From Metallyticus violacea (taxonomy: Eukaryota; Arthropoda; Insecta; Mantodea; Metallyticidae): 64,000 nucleotides of DNA. Position numbers and translations under genes: made by a program. Location: assembly GCA_030762175.1 (NCBI GenBank), contig CM060838.1, positions 19,272,501 through 19,336,500 of the forward strand, read 5' to 3'. The notes below the pieces were generated by a model. It was not told the origin of the DNA. It searched no databases and was given only the letters and a program-made list of their open reading frames with translations. Every line of letters begins with the position of its first letter. Within the stretch, counting starts at the first letter, position 1. Positions 1 to 12,479 of the stretch are shown piece by piece.

Positions 1-3000
1 GCAGCTGATATCTATCACATTTGCAACTGAGTTACTGTAATTAAATGAACTGGTTTATTTATGGTAGTTAGAAAATCTCCCGAAGAGGTCATTAGCAGAG
101 TGATTCACAAAGTAATACTTAAACCTTTGTATTCAGGTGTTAATGGACTCTTAATATATGTTTACTAGACAAAATTGAAAACCCAACAATACCAACTGTT
201 AAGCACAGAGGCATGTTGCAACGTCGCAGCTGCAGCAGAGCCAACGTTACATGAACTGATGCTGTCAAGTACAAAATTTTGGCATCCCCCAGGTATAAAA
301 TAGATTGTGAAAGTAAAATAGGAAATTTTCTGCATATAGAATAATGTTCTGGTGTTATTTGCCTTTTAAGTATTTCTATTTGCATGATCGAAACAGTTTC
401 TTTATGCATGAATTCCACCAAGTGCTATTGGGCACAAAAGAATAGCATTCGAGGGTGGACGTATGTTTAAAGAAAAATGAAAGAAAATCTGTATCTGTAT
501 TAGTCTATTTTGTGTTTTCGAGTTAAAATTAAAGCTTTGTTCATAAGTTGCAGTAATGACAAATCCACCAAGTGCAGAACCACTTATTACTAATTGAACA
601 TTAATTTGGATTGATAATTTAGGAATAAGCGTTTTTTATTTTTCTAAATGCATTTCCACCTTGACCATTAGGTTAAACGAAAATGCTGGAGTAATTGATT
701 GAGTTTAACCATGATTGTACAGAAGATGAAGTGCTGATGCAATATTTACTTTAAGCAATTTTTGCGCATAAACTGCTTTTTTGCTTTGTTCATTGCCAAA
801 TAAACTTTATACTGTTATGTATCAAGTGCCATTACTAGTAGCAGAAATTATCCGTTCATTTTCCATTAAACTTATTTGACTTGTTATTTAGAATTTACCA
901 GTTCATTTTCCATTGAATTTAGACAGCTTGTTATTTTATTTTTATTATGTTAAGAAAGGAAGTAAAAAATGTAGAAATTCTCGGCAATAAATCACTTTTG
1001 AGGAAGGGGTAATTACTAGATATGCATTCTTTAACCATGCATAATATATTAAAATTAGTTGAAAACATGTTAAAAATAAATTTTATGGTGGGGTTGGGTG
1101 TATATATAATATATATAAAGGACATAAATTCTGGATTAATTGTCTTTTAAAATTTCTGTTTGTGCCTTAATTTGGTGAAACTGCATAAATTATATATGTG
1201 ACAAAATGATAACTGTAATGCATTTTCTGAGAGCTGTTAAGGGCAAAATAAAAGTTGTACAGTTTCAAAATTTATTTTTTGTGAAACACATTGCGCCAGG
1301 AAAATTGAAAACCTATTTCCAATAATAGGTCACTGCATCTTATATGTTAAAATCAACTTGCTACAATTTACGGATCCAAATAAATTTATAGAACACCATC
1401 ACTTTGACCCTTAGGATTTATTTTTCTATTCACAGGAGGATTAACAGGAGTAATCCTGTAGAAATGTTGCTGTCATCAAAAGTGTTTCTGCAAAGATTAT
1501 AAAATTTATATATATTTCAACTGCTGAATTAATAATTCATAATAGCACATCCCTAAAATGATGGAAGGGTGTCAGGCATATTTAATAATTTAGTTTCAGA
1601 AGCTGAAAACAAAGATATTTTAAGAAAAATTCAGTGACATGTGAAAGTGCAAGCAAAAATTTATTTTAGGTCTCGTATATTATGCTATTCATCAAAACAT
1701 GTTTCATGCTTTAGCATTGTTCATTTCCAATCTTGATGATAGGAAAAATATGTATTTGTAATGGAGGAAACTATTGATTTGAAAAACATCCAATAAAATT
1801 ACAGGCAAATTTATGAAGAAATTGTTTAAAACAGTGAAAAATATTATCATTAAATTTTAAGGTATAACTTTTAAATTGTTGCTGTTTAGAAGATATGTAC
1901 ATCTTTTCAACTCCACTTCTGACTCCTACAAATCCTTCTGTCACCCTTATTGCAACATTCAACACGTTTTTCCCCTCCCTCCAAGTATTTTTCATGCATC
2001 TATGTAAAATTAAGGAGTTTTTATTAATAAAGTCACCTAATATTTCATGTACTTCACTATCTTCAATCCTTAAATTAGTTTATTTCTATAAACTTTATGC
2101 TTTTAATTCCCTATCTTTCCATATTTCTCCCATATCAATCCTTTCCAAAATTTCCTAAATTGTGCTGATCCAGGTATCTCTCTTTGTTTAATCCTTTCTT
2201 ACTAAATTAAGCAATATCTACAATTTTCTCTCCCTCGTGCCTATATTTTAATGTCCTTTCCATTATTTTTCCCTTATTTCCCATTCCTAACTGCTTGAGC
2301 TACTCCATAGAGTGAAACACTCCGTAGACCCAAAATTTTTTTACAAAAACTGTTATGAATCAAATCAGCAGTCAATCCAGCCCTCGAATATCCCACAAAT
2401 TTCTACCTCAAATAGCTTTATTTAAGTATAGTTTAAAAGCAGAAAAAGAGCTATCCACATCTACAGATGTCACTGAAGCATATTTCATCATGGGCACATG
2501 CTTTAGAATATCAATACAGTAAAATTCAGTTTTGTTTTTTCTCAAAATACTTGTCACTGTACACAATCACCAAAACCTTTGCCTTACTTGAGTTCTCACT
2601 TTCAGCCCAAAGAAATTAAGTCATTCAACTTAAAAATAATAAAAGTAAACATGTATGATTTAATTGCATTTGAAGGTTTATATGAAAATATACATCTTTT
2701 AAGAACAAAATTAAGGAATAGGTACTAATGTCAAAATAGACATTTATATACACTGTAAAACAAATATTCTGATTTTTGTTATCAATTATGGAAAAAATGG
2801 GCACTTGCCTAAAGATCTGCTGTCTAGTTAAAAACTTTCTTTGTTAAATATTTGTATTTTCCTTCTGTACTGCATTCTTTATATTTTATGTTTATTTTTG
2901 CAGTTAAAATTCGAAAAAATATTTTATTTGCAAAAAGTGCTAAAAAGACGTATGTAGGTATTGATTTAAAAAATAATTTAGAAACACTTTAAACAAGAGA

Positions 3001-3317
3001 AATAATACTATGAGAAAATTTTGTACTGAAAAGAAATTTCAGATTTTCATTAACTTGCTAGAAAATGTTTTTTGTTCTTCCTGTAACATTTATTTATTTT
3101 TAACAAATAATGATCCAAATGTAGAATTTTGGCTCGGTTTTTTTTTTATAGAGAGAGTTCATGAAGTTTGTTAGAAGATTTGTAGATGAACTAGATGTGT
3201 GTTTTCCATTAAGAAAGTTTGCACAATGGCAACTAAATGAAATATGAAGTTTTGAATGCAAACGCATTTAAATGATGTTATTAAATGACACACACAGTTA
3301 AACAAAAAAATTGTTTC

Positions 3318-3318
<1 letters not shown>
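1..3318. other. unassigned A+T-rich DNA
   Basis: No gene, RNA or transposon is recognised here. Short ORFs are A+T-driven and lack any protein signature. An imperfect tandem duplication with a period near 48-50 bp lies at about 850-940 (both halves contain GTTCATTTTCCATT and end in TTGTTATTT). From 1890 to 2330 the + strand is strongly pyrimidine-rich. Confidence 0.6.

Positions 3319-3376
<58 letters not shown>
3319..3376. repeat. (TTA)n microsatellite
   Basis: About nineteen uninterrupted TTA/ATT units. A complementary-type AAT array lies 580 bp downstream. Confidence 0.97.
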
Positions 3377-3956
3377 TAAATTTCTGGACATCACTCAATT
3401 TTTGTCCATTCAGTGCTTGTGTTTGGGGAGTACAAGAACTTAATTATAGTTTGGGCATATTGAAAACCATTGAGACGAGGAAAGAGTTTATTTTACGATC
3501 GTAAGAAAGAACGTAATGATGCTTCTAAGAAGGTATTCTACACAGCTGCACACCTGACATTAGCCACTTCCTCTCATACGGAAGGTGCACCTGCTCTTTT
3601 TACAAGGTTAAACGTTGTAGAAGACTTAAACAAAAGTCTAGATAATGCAGAACTTATGTTTGGGTCAAATAACTACTGAAGTAGTTATCTCGCAAGTTAG
3701 GGGGGGGGGGAATATCATGGTAACTTATGCAGCAGCACCTTATACAATTTATTTGTAGAAAATGCCGAAAATAGAAATATGCCCGTTCTACCCTAAAAAG
3801 TATCGGCCATTATTAGCAACGTATTGATGCTATTTTATTATGTTGCAGTTTTTAAGTCTGTCAGAGCTCAAATATAGTTCGTTTGTACTCGGGCACGTTT
3901 GCATGATAACTAGGGGTACGATTTCACTACTTCGACACTATTGCTACCGATACTAC

Positions 3957-3957
<1 letters not shown>

Positions 3958-4007
<50 letters not shown>
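3958..4007. repeat. (AAT)n microsatellite
   Basis: About sixteen uninterrupted AAT units followed by A+T-rich sequence. The motif is the reverse complement of the array at 3319. Confidence 0.97.
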
Positions 4008-4010
<3 letters not shown>

Positions 4011-7000
4011 TTAAATCAATGATGTTTATAATTATAAATCTAGATTTAAAAAATGTGAAATTATATTTCTCATTCTAAAAAGTCGCACTGCATTACTCCT
4101 TTTAGAACCAAAGACGCCAAATATTACACAATAAACACACATATTTTCCTTTGTTTTCAATAAAGTAATACTGGTCCTCCCATTCACTGTTAAAGCTATA
4201 ATTTCTTTGCTATTTTAAGAAGAGGTATACTCAATACATAACTGAACAATTTAAAGTTTAAAAAATAATGAAAAAACCGCTTAAAACATGTTGAATGTAC
4301 AATTTATCACAACGCAAGGTATCTAAACGTTTCACAAGCTCACAAGTAATAATACTCGAGGTTCGCCTGAAAGCAACTCGGAATATTCCTATATATCGTT
4401 TGTTCATTGTTTAGTGCACAGCTTTGTTGGGATTAAAGTTATTTTTATGGGGAAATGTTTGTCCCATTGGCGTCTTGGTGAAACTCTCTCATGATTGGTA
4501 GTTATGACACTGCAATAAAGTGAATCATAAGAAAGCGGCCTGTTTTTCACAATAAAAATGCCAACATATATAAAAATATTCTGAGCTTGAGAACGGTGCT
4601 TTTAACACGAAAAGGAAAACTCTTTATTCAAAATTGGGGGGGGGGAGGCTTAAATATTTAATTTGGGAATTAGTTGAAAGGGAAAGCGGGCGCTGCGTTA
4701 GACAGGGCTGTTTTAGAATGACAGCCCTGTCCAAACGACACGTTTGATATTTGTTGTGGCAACTTCTTTTCATTCCCCTTTGTGTTAAACTAATGCTGAA
4801 GCCATGTTTTAATTATCGTTTGTTCGATTAAAATTGCTTCGTAAACGAATGCTTTTGGCTCCTATTGCTTCGTATTTCGAGATCAGTACAACAGTGCCGA
4901 AAGAAACAAAAATCGCTCTTTGTTTAGAAACAAAAGAAGGCTTCATTTAATAGTGCAAGTGCCTTACGAGTATTTGCAGATATCATACACGTATATGATC
5001 TAAAATCTCATGGATGTAAACTGTGCGATTGCTAATAACACTTTACAAACAAACATATTGATTAAATTTTGAATTCACTTCCTAATCCTCCAGTCATTCC
5101 AGAGAATTAAGAAATGCACGCCATTGCCCAGCATTTAGAGCTCCCCAATCTTCGGCCTTATTTTCCCTACTCCATCCTTATGTCTGCAATATGCATTCTT
5201 AGCCTTTTTTCATAATTTTGGGTAAAAAAAAGCAATGTACATTTTAAGGCAAGAGTTCTACTACTATTAATATATGACGGGTGAAATTAAACTACCAAAA
5301 GCACATTGCAAACCTGCTAAATTATTGCCGCCTTTATTTCGTTAAAGAAAATTTATTTGCATGTTGTTTTAAACGTGCACCAAATGTTAACAGGTGTTGG
5401 CTAAACGTGAACTGGAGTAATTTTGAAATGGCATTAAGGGGACATTTTGTTATCCACATGTTCATGAAGGGGGTTGGGGTAAATGAAAATCAGCCTCAAA
5501 CCTACAGTTAACGTCCTAAAATCTTGAAAGCAGGAACAAATATTTGTCTTAAATGTAGACCTTGAGAGATACTCAAGTGAAGCAAGGGGTCTATTAGGAA
5601 TGCGCCTTGCGGAGTGGTTTTCAAAAATTGTCGTTCCCACTAACATTTCATTGAACATTCCTGAGCACTGTTGGCACGGGTTTCTGATTTTTAAATTTTC
5701 AAACGAATGTAGCCACTGTATGTTTTATTAAAACATTTTTTATTATGTGTAAATGTTCATTTTATTCTCACCAAGTGAAAGACATTAAACTGTATTTCGT
5801 TCAGGTTCTAAAGGCATCTGTTATGTTATTTAAGAGAGAAAAGAGACTAAAGGTGACTACGAGATAAATTTATAGGAGAAATGTTTTCCCAAAGTATGGA
5901 TTCGTAAAATTGTCAGTAAAATATGGCGTACCTTATACGCCATTTGTAAAAAAAATGTGTGTACATTTATCTTATTTACTGTATCTAAATTACATGTTAA
6001 TGTATTAAAAGGTAGCAATATAAACTAATTAAAATGTTGTTGAAGGTCCATAGTAGTAAGATAACTTTACAGTGTCCTTTAGAAGCGATGAATGGTCATT
6101 ACTAACAGGTACCCATTGGTCTAAAATATTCCGTGCTTTATTTCTTTATACGTACTTTCCTAACGGCGTCTCACGTTAAAAAAAAGCGAGAGAAAGTGTT
6201 TTCTTTATAGTTGAAAGATAACCCAATGCTGGAACAAAAGGATTGATATATTAATTCCTTTTATTTATTATCCTAAAGTTTTATGACAATCGGCACGTTA
6301 CCTTAAAATCTGTGGAAGGGAAATCAGTGCTATAAAATGAGCTTAGTAAGCGAAACAAGCATAACTGTATTTTCGCGTATCTCTTAGAATTTTCAAGAAA
6401 ATAGCTCTTTTATCTCGAAATATATGGCAACGCTACTAAACATTGTGCGTTATTAACTTATACTCTGTGATGCCAAATATAATTTTGGAAAACTAAATAA
6501 TTCAAGTAAGAATTTCAGCCGAATATATGTAAAAACTCTTCAAGTTATGAAAAAGTAGCAAATGTTATTATAGCTGGAATATGTGGATAAACGTATGAAC
6601 TTTAACGCAAATATCACTTTTTCGGCCAGACAAAACAACGGCCAAATGATATTAGGAAAAATTTGTTCCATTTATAGCATGGAATGTCCCATAAAATTAT
6701 GGCATTTAGTTATCTTTCATTCTGTATAACAAAATGGGTACTTAAACGTTTGGAGCGTCAGGTGGAACAAGAAACATAGAGAGATGTAAGTGACAATCTT
6801 TGTATCAATGAATATTCCAAATGTATAAATCCATAGCTTCAGGGTGTAATTATGGGCCATGACACTTGCAATTTGGGCAAAAATATTTTTCTCGTTGATT
6901 GCTTATCTAATGATTTAGATTTTGGACAATTTTGTGATGTTTTTAAAATTTTAATAATTGTTTTAGAAATATTGTTTAACGTCCATTTTATATATGTATG

Positions 7001-7057
7001 TATATATAATATAAATGAAAAATAAAAATAAAGTAACACTATTAACAATGTAACAAA
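4008..7057. other. unassigned A+T-rich DNA
   Basis: No recognisable gene or mobile element. It contains one 10-nt G run (4636-4645). Short ORFs on both strands have no family signature. Confidence 0.55.
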
Positions 7058-7603
7058 TTAACAGTAATAATAAAATTATATAAGGATAAAACACTGAGAA
7101 AAAGTCACATTTGAAATTGCTATATTTCGAACTAGTGCGAGTTCTTCAATGGCAAGAAGCTAGACAAATGAAAGTGATAAAAGTAAATATTGAGTATCGA
7201 AGGTAACGTTATGCATGGAAACAGATGAAACTAGAAATGAGAGTGTGGGAAGAAAACTAATATGTAAGATTTAAACCAGGTGGTATACGCGCTTTATGTA
7301 AAAATATAGCTGCCATTTCTTTACTCAGAGATAGAGAAATGGCAGCTGTATTTTTACATAAAGCTCGTATACCACCTGGTTTAAATCTTACGTATTAATT
7401 TATCCCCCCCCCCCCCACACTCTCATTTCTAGTTTCTTCTGTTTTCATGCATAACGTTACCTTCGATACTCAATATTTACTTTTATCACCGTCACTTGTC
7501 TTCTTGCCATAGAAGAACTCGCAGTAGTTCGAAATATAGCAATTTCAAGTGTGAATTTTTCTCAGTGTTATATCCTTATCTACTTTTATTATTACTGTTA
7601 ATA
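7058..7603. repeat. long inverted repeat (foldback element or hairpin-RNA locus)
   Basis: The left arm (about 7058-7320) is the reverse complement of the right arm (about 7335-7603), with only a 14-nt spacer. Hand alignment shows roughly twenty substitutions and a few indels over about 265 bp, so about 90% identity. The main length difference is a 13-C run (7404-7416) in the right arm where the left arm has GGGAAG-type sequence. The outer ends read TAACAGTAATAAT and its complement, flanked by TA on both sides. This would fit a TA-inserting MITE that is almost all terminal inverted repeat. A transcript would fold into one very long hairpin. No protein is encoded that I recognise. Confidence 0.92.
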
Positions 7604-7616
7604 TATATAACGAAAC

Positions 7617-7790
7617 GATACTTTTTTTTTTCATATGAAGAAAGCGTTCCGGGTCTAAGTTTAGGCAGGGTGTCCCTACCTCCCGGCATTTCCATTATGA
7701 AAACTAGGGGAAAACGGAGAAAAAACTCAGTCATAGAAACCAATCTGGTAGGAATCGAATTACAATTTTCTCGTTCCTGATTCCGTGCCT
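7617..7790 (-). mobile_element. SINE family B, truncated copy
   Basis: On the minus strand this matches the body of the tRNA-Leu/Ser-like SINE seen intact at 18700: a B-box-like GGATTC-type segment, the CTGAG...TTTTC stretch, the GGGAGGTAGGG segment and the TTAGACCCGGAACG segment. The 3' end and the extreme tRNA head are missing or decayed. It begins only about 13 bp outside the inverted repeat at 7058-7603. Confidence 0.7.
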
Positions 7791-8471
7791 TTCATATTGT
7801 GTCTCACACTGAACTCTTCAGTTCCATGCCATCTATCTTTTCTGTACAGAGGAGCAAAGATTATCTCAGTTTGAAGGCCAGCGGTGAGCTATGAGACAGA
7901 AAGAGAGAGAGAGAAAAAAAGCAGCTGTTATCAGCAACAGCGTGGCCTCCATAGACCTTGCCTAATTCGGGATGGTGTGTCGTGTTATCACTGAGACATT
8001 CTTATCTTTCATTGAAAAGAGTTGAGGAGTTCACGAAACAAGCGCTTGATATCCACCCTCTGAAGTTTTCCCACTCTGTTGTCTTACTAATTACAAGAGA
8101 TTGTCACCATGCCTCAGAGGCTGTGAAATGGAGTTTGACTCGCCTGCGGTTTGTCAGTAAATGTTGTGATATGAGGATTTGTAATTCTGGGCAGTATGTA
8201 ATCGAGAACATGGCAAACACTTTTGCAGAAGTTGCTCGTATTTAATATCGGGCTGGAAAGCAGTAATTGAGATAGAAGCTGCTACTTTTCAAAGTTGCTT
8301 GAAAGAAAACATTCATACAATTTTGGGTTGTTCATTAGAGCATGTGTTGGATCAAACAACCTTGCTTGCGTTTCTCTCATCTCTTGCATTATTCCAAACG
8401 ATCCAGAACGAAATCATTAATCACCAAGGCGCATTATTTTGGGTGAAAAGTAAAGCCTAGCTTGGGAAAAA

Positions 8472-8502
<31 letters not shown>

Positions 8503-8746
8503 ACATTAAAATGGGCCCAGTTTTAAGTTTTTACATTAATGCTATTTAAATAGAATCGATCTGTTTTTAATAGTGCTACACGTGTAAAAACACGTGGACT
8601 AATTACTCCACTTTGGGCCTGTCGAAATGCACGAAAACACTGGCGTTAAATGGAAAATACATTTAAGTAAATTATTTTTCTCAATTCTACTTTGGGCTCT
8701 TCGCAGTGTTAGCTCATTTGTTTTTAATGCTTCTCTATGCTTTTTA
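7791..8746. other. unassigned DNA with a short TG/T tract
   Basis: No recognised gene. The ORF at about 7958-8245 shows no family signature. A (TG)n tract running into a T run lies at about 8476-8502. Confidence 0.5.
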
Positions 8747-9019
8747 ATAGTGTTTAATGTCCATTTTTATTACTAAGGCACTATAGGTGGTGAACACCAG
8801 TGATACAAGAGATGAAATGATAAATCTGGAAATGGATTTTTTTAAGGAAGAGAACGTTTCAGGCCTAAGTTTTAGGGGTACCTCATCGGCATTTACTATT
8901 TATGAGAATTTAGGAAAACCAGGAAAAAACCTGTCAGGGAGCACTGTCCGGGCGGGAAACGAACCTCAGACCTCCCGATCATAAGTCGGTGCCTTAACGG
9001 CCTCGGCCAACCGTGTCGG
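8747..9019 (-). mobile_element. SINE family B, near full-length
   Basis: Minus-strand copy running from the tRNA-like head (A-box-like GGCCGAGGCCGTTAAGGC near 8990-9010) through the B box, the CCTGGTTTTCC segment and the AATGCCGATGAGG segment to the terminal CATTAAACACTATT at 8747. It diverges from better-preserved copies by scattered substitutions, so it is a moderately old insertion. Confidence 0.85.
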
Positions 9020-10170
9020 AAATTATTTTGCTTAGAAATGTTTAAAATTAAAAATTCAACCGTTGCTTTATAAATTTAAAACGTTTGCGTATTTATTATT
9101 TTTTTCCTAATGGAATTCGAGATAAACCACACATTTCACGTACACAAAATGTGATTATAGAGCTGATCATCATTTCCTTAAATGTCGGCCTATAAACATA
9201 AAGCTATCCTCCTGTTAGTGGTAAACTACTTGGAACTGGTGAATATTAACCTCACATTAATTAACACTCATTGGCTAAACGAACTTCGTCTGAGGTTAGC
9301 GCAAGCGAGCGGCCGTTTGAAACAGATGAAATGTGGGTGGAGCGACTTCCAAATAAGAGCTCGTCTTTCTAACCGTGACAGACGGCAGTTGCCATCTCCA
9401 GGCCGCGTAACAGACAACACCGACCACAAAAGAGTTGACTCATCTTACTGTCAGAGTTGTTGCATGTTCACACATTTGAACTCGGTAACATAAAACTCCC
9501 AACGGATTACCATGACAGAGTCAGACCTAATTGTGATTTTTGTTTGTCGAACAGTCTCAGCAGAATGATGGCAGACGAATTATAAAGCTAAAATCACTAG
9601 ACACACAGAACATTTTACAACGCCTGTTAGTGGACATTAGTTTAGGTTGCAACATTAAAATGCTGTAAAAGGACATATTCAGCTTTTAAACCTTGATATA
9701 TATTAATACGTTTCGAAGCCAGGAAAAACTGACCCGCACTCGAACCACGGATCTCCGACTTACAGTGCAGTATTATTTCGGACTCTGATCTAAAAAGCTA
9801 GCCGACACTTTAGGTTTTCCTCATAAACTGCGCGAACTCTCTTCGCTGTGACCTATGTTCAGAAATTGTGGTCCAAAATTATTACGCGATTTCTAAGACT
9901 GGAAAGCATTGCATTAGTCATCGCTTTCATTAGTGTACGTGTTTTAAGAGACCCATTTAATGCAAGTTCTTTTGTGCTTGATGCAGAATTCAAAACGGCA
10001 CTGTTCCTTAGGTTTCGCTCAAGGTGTACAACAATTCTTTATATAAGGCTCTGGTTCAGATCCTTCTTGACTCTAAATTTATAACCAAAACATGTATATT
10101 TTTTTTAGTTAGCCAAGAGGTTGACCTTTGGTGCCTATAGCTCTCGGTGACCCGCTATATACTAGTGGTG
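9020..10170. other. unassigned DNA
   Basis: No recognisable gene. At about 9720-9806 a minus-strand sequence resembles a decayed SINE head (GGTTCGAGTGCGGGTCAG), too degraded to assign. Confidence 0.45.
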
Positions 10171-10179
10171 TTAAATAAC

Positions 10180-10860
10180 TACGGCCATACTTTTTTTTGA
10201 CCACATACTTTATTTATCCTCATAATTTTAATGGTCTCTTTCAAAGTAATCCCCATTGGATGCATTGCATCTGTCCAAGCGTTTCTGCCCACATCTTCAT
10301 AGGCGTGTTGAAAACAATTTTTTGACACATACTTTAGAATCGCCTCCACAGCCTTCACCACTGCTTCTGATGCTGGAAGATGCCTCCCACGAAGACGTTT
10401 CTTTAACTTGGAAAAAGGGGGTGAGGCACAGGGGGCTAAATCTGGAATATACGGAGGGTGAGGGACACTGTGCAACTGTGCATTATCGCTGTACAACATT
10501 CAGCTTGCTTCACGGAAATGTGGCCTTTGTGCAGGTACGACATGCTGGTAAACCATTCTTTGAATATCGAAAAATTGATGACCATAAGTTTCCCAGCTGA
10601 AGCAACCACTGGTGGTATTGGTGCAGATGGACATTTCCATACAGAACTTTGTTGTTTGCTCTCAGGAACGAAATGATGTAGCCATATTTCATCAGCGGCG
10701 ATTATCTTTGAAAAAACTCCGCATCTCTCTGTAATATCATTGTCTTCTAGTTCGGAAATCAGTCATCTTGGAACCCACCGGACACAAACACATCTCATAT
10801 GCAACTTTTCACTTACCAAGGTGCGGGCGTTGTAGTTTTGACTTTGCCTCTCTATTAATA
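10180..10860 (-). pseudogene. mariner-type transposase relic
   Basis: Read on the minus strand with frameshifts, this is a decayed mariner-family DDE/D transposase. Near the C-terminal part an open stretch (10179-10499) contains HPPYIPDLAPCASPPFSKLK, the family block around the third catalytic acidic residue, here with its Asp lost (CAS for CDF). Upstream, in other frames, are a WVPR block and a D-E-W-HHF-PESKQQS block. At least one stop and several indels separate them, so no working enzyme is made. No terminal inverted repeats were found. The protein normally cuts and pastes its own element at TA sites. The copy is a fossil in non-coding DNA. Confidence 0.85.
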
Positions 10861-11264
10861 CCATATTGCCTTCTACTGTTCCACATCATATAACTGAGTC
10901 GTAACAAAATACTTGCTTATCTGACATGTGAGTGAAATAAAAGAAAAGAACGTTGTTACATTTTCTGTTCCCCTAAGATCCTATAATTGTTTTACCTGTA
11001 ATGCATTGTTTGACTTTCCTGTTAACAAATGTATCTTCATAACAATTACAACTGGTATCTGAACCCGTATTGAGCATTATGCTCTTTTTATTCATAAAAT
11101 TCACAGATAATATCACAGAAAACATTTCCTTAGGTGCATTACATTCTCCTCTGCATCCTATAGACACTTTTTTTTTTTTATAAGGAATTGATATCGAAAC
11201 TGCAGTTGATTTTTATTTGAGACACTTTTTAACAATAGCTGCAGATGACAGCAAATGGCAGAGG

Positions 11265-11445
11265 GATGGCCTGCTCTGTAGGACCCAGAAGTTATTGACT
11301 GAGTTCGAATTCTGGTGTTCTGTCTTCCTGTCCATGGTAATGCGAATCTAACCCTGCTGCGGACTGAGGAAAACCACTTGGGACAGCCGTGGGATTTTAA
11401 CTCACGATTTGCTAAATATGGGTCTCTTGAGTCGGCACACTTACT
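11265..11445. mobile_element. tRNA-derived SINE-like fragment
   Basis: The minus strand has a B-box-like GAGTTAAAATCCC followed by GTGGTTTTCCTCAGTCCG, the same order (head, then TTTTCCTCAGTC) as in SINE family B. The far end also carries a GAGTTCGAATTC B-box-like word readable on the + strand. I take it as a decayed member of a third SINE family, next to the copy at 11467; strand and borders are uncertain. Confidence 0.45.
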
Positions 11446-11466
11446 AGTTAAACTGTAATTCAAGCA

Positions 11467-11665
11467 TTATGATGCTTTTCTGGAGGTAGGTACTGACTGC
11501 ATTAGCTGAATCTCTGAGTATAAGGAGCAAAGGCGGATTGAGTGATAGGGAAAGCGGAAAACCTGCTTAGTGTGCCACAAATCCCACGGCCGCTGGAATT
11601 GAACCTGCTCTTCCACGATGGGAAGCGAGCAGTCTAACCACTCGGCCAGGTGCCACCAATGAACG
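11467..11665 (-). mobile_element. tRNA-derived SINE, third family
   Basis: On the minus strand a tRNA-Ser/Leu-like head is clear: A-box region TGGCCGAGTGGTTAGACTGC, then B-box region GCAGGTTCAATTCC about 35 bases on. It is followed by a body with AGCAGGTTTTCCGCTTTCCC unlike families A and B. A true tRNA gene is unlikely: the acceptor-stem halves do not pair well and SINE-type sequence follows directly. Confidence 0.65.
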
Positions 11666-11984
11666 GAGCGTTCAGATAAACTATGAACCAACTGACGATG
11701 CTTTTCCTCTCAGCGTGTGCACATGTTTCCCTTCGTTGACTGGAACAAGATGACGCTACCCTCTGGCTGTCAGTGTGCATCTGATAATGGTTGAGTTCAG
11801 TGGCGTGTTTTATTCTGTATTATTGAATCATTGCTCAGAGTAAGTTTTCTACTGCACGGTGTGTATTTGTTTATGTTTCATATTTGTTAACTCAGCTCGC
11901 CTAGTTCAAAAACAATTTGAAGAAAAATTCCTGAGTTAAAAGTTACAGGCCGTACAACAATCATAATGTTTATAATACATTTAA

Positions 11985-12470
11985 GACCATTTGTAGTGTT
12001 CAATCTCAAGAAACCAGAAAAGCAGCGTAGGGTTCGTTCTCACTGAAGAAACATTAGGTGACATAAGTCATCGTTTGGACAATTCTCTCAAAAATAACTT
12101 GACATCTTTCACAACAATAAAATAACTGAAGCATACGTGAATACAGTTTTGCCCCCCCCCCCCTCTCCATTTTTTTTAAACAGAATTAACCGACAGGGAG
12201 CGTGGTTTCTTTTTCAGCAAGACTGTGCCACAGCGAATATTTTGATGATAGAAATTGAAAGTGTTTCATAATGTCAAGAGTTAGTAAGGATTTGCAGTCC
12301 CCCGATCTAATCCCTTCCGAAATGTATCTCTTGAGAAATACCGTATATTAGATAAATTCACATATTGTGGAATAATTTAAACAAAATATCCGCCAGGAAA
12401 TATTATTCAACATGAATACAGCAAGTGATGCTTGGTTTTTTTAAAAGGTGCCAAAAATTAATGGATATCT
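11985..12470 (+). pseudogene. Tc1/mariner-superfamily transposase relic
   Basis: On the + strand, broken by frameshifts and a 12-C run (12152-12163), are parts of a DDE transposase. First comes a helix-turn-helix-like stretch (VRS-LTEETLGDISHRLDNS-like, about 12020-12085). Then FLFQQDCATAN near 12205, corresponding to the usual FQQDGAxAH block with the second catalytic Asp. Then SPDLIPSEMYLL near 12300, corresponding to SPDLTPxDFFLW with the third catalytic residue changed to Glu or Ser. The QQDGA and SPDLTP signature separates it from the three mariner relics elsewhere. It is inactive. Confidence 0.7.
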
Positions 12471-12479
12471 CGTTTCACA

